This document shows positions 6,488 through 6,771 of a stretch of DNA of 6,771 nucleotides, one piece after another (the stretch's first letter is position 1; each line of letters opens with the position of its first letter). The notes beneath the pieces were generated by a model that saw only the letters and a list, made by a program, of their open reading frames with translations, was not told where the DNA came from and ran no database searches. The position numbers were made by a program, and so were the translations under genes. Origin of the DNA: Deltaproteobacteria bacterium (GTDB taxonomy: Bacteria > Desulfobacterota > DSM-4660 > Desulfatiglandales > HGW-15). Location: positions 387,155 to 393,925 of the forward strand of contig CP070840.1 in the NCBI GenBank assembly GCA_020342025.1, in the 5' to 3' direction.

Positions 6488-6517
6488 GGCAAACACGTGG
6501 ATTTTGTTTGCCGGCAA
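6488..6517. repeat. Overlapping inverted repeats with three GGCAA/TTGCC half-sites
   Basis: GGCAAACA (6488-6495) and TGTTTGCC (6505-6512) form a perfect 8-bp stem with a 9-base loop. The right arm is shared with a second palindrome, TTGCCGGCAA (6508-6517). The two folds compete for the same arm. It lies in the spacer between the molybdoenzyme and the small lipoprotein gene, 31 bases before the ATG. The T-rich stretch that follows begins several bases after the stem, so a canonical terminator is unlikely. An operator or a processing/stability hairpin are alternatives. Confidence 0.5.
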
Positions 6518-6531
6518 GTATTCCTTATTTT

Positions 6532-6537
6532 AGGAGG
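6532..6537 (+). promoter_or_regulatory. Ribosome binding site of the small lipoprotein gene
   Basis: AGGAGG, a near-perfect anti-16S match, ends ten bases before ATG 6548 and supports that start. Confidence 0.7.
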
Positions 6538-6547
6538 ATATTCGGAT

Positions 6548-6771
6548 ATGCGTCAATGGAATTGGTGTCATCCTTTCAAAATCCTACTGATCGCTTTTGC
6601 TGGTATGGGCATGATTGGCGGATGCGACAGCGGCGAAAAGGTGGTAGATGAGGTGACAGGACATCGGGCTGTCAAACAGTACCATAAGTCGAAAAAAGAC
6701 CTGGAGAAGATAGAGGATCAACAGGCGGAAAGATATAAAGCCATCCCCGATGATGAGAATGAGAATAAGTA
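6548..6771 (+). CDS. Small predicted lipoprotein of unknown function (3' end at window edge)
   Basis: 74 complete codons are visible, and the last two bases of the window (TA) may begin a stop codon, which would make a 74-residue protein. The N-terminus is a lipoprotein signal: K11 near the start, a hydrophobic core at about 12-23 (ILLIAFAGMGMI) and a lipobox I23-G24-G25-C26, so mature residue +1 is Cys26. Asp27 follows the cysteine; in enterobacteria Asp at +2 favours retention in the inner membrane, but this rule may not hold in this lineage. The mature part is short, highly charged and probably helical, with EVTGHRAVKQY then a Lys/Glu/Asp/Gln-rich stretch and an acidic end (DDENENK). I do not recognise a family. 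The spacer of 98 bases to the molybdoenzyme with its own strong ribosome binding site leaves co-transcription open. Confidence 0.8.
   Translation, partial: MRQWNWCHPFKILLIAFAGMGMIGGCDSGEKVVDEVTGHRAVKQYHKSKKDLEKIEDQQAERYKAIPDDENENK

Noticed and set aside
6488..6531. Intrinsic terminator after the molybdoenzyme gene
   Set aside because: The stem is only moderately GC-rich and the T-rich stretch begins several bases after it and is interrupted.

Overview
The window looks like chromosomal DNA from a Gram-negative, probably anaerobic deltaproteobacterial lineage (Desulfobacterota or a relative). Four things suggest this: a Hanks-type Ser/Thr kinase with the 'GFEKLIAIKK' style of N-lobe, two lipoproteins with Gram-negative lipoboxes, a large soluble PAS-PAS-GAF histidine kinase with a cysteine-rich C-terminal end, and moderate G+C with strong GGAGG-type ribosome binding sites. 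This is judged from protein style only; there is no rRNA or taxonomic marker. All recognised genes are on the + strand, and the window cuts a gene at each edge.

Bases 1-2559 hold a two-gene unit. The first gene is a membrane-anchored Ser/Thr protein kinase whose first residues lie upstream of the window. Its kinase domain is followed by one membrane span and a TPR-repeat tail predicted to lie outside the cytoplasm. It overlaps by one base (TGATG) a lipoprotein with two near-identical LysM modules. The pair suggests an envelope-sensing kinase made together with a peptidoglycan-binding lipoprotein; that link is inference.

Bases 2560-2880 have no convincing gene. They carry a clustered TAAGCT/AGCTTA inverted-repeat array just upstream of the next gene. 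Bases 2881-5250 encode an orphan cytosolic sensor histidine kinase (coiled coil, two PAS, GAF, H-box with His491, ATPase domain). Its ATPase domain has a five-cysteine segment inserted before the final SGGTTF strand, the most unusual protein feature here.

Bases 5251-5405 contain a good sigma70-like promoter overlapping the kinase stop codon (TTGATA-N17-GATAAT) and a leader hairpin. Bases 5406-6449 encode a sulfite-oxidase-family molybdenum cofactor enzyme without a signal peptide and without a cytochrome or membrane partner in view. Bases 6450-6547 contain overlapping inverted repeats built on GGCAA/TTGCC. From 6548 a small lipoprotein gene of unknown function runs to the edge of the window, where its stop codon is cut.

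No tRNA, rRNA, CRISPR array, insertion sequence or attachment site was seen. The kinase, sensor and enzyme blocks have their own spacers and starts, so they are probably separate transcription units, except for the overlapping first pair.
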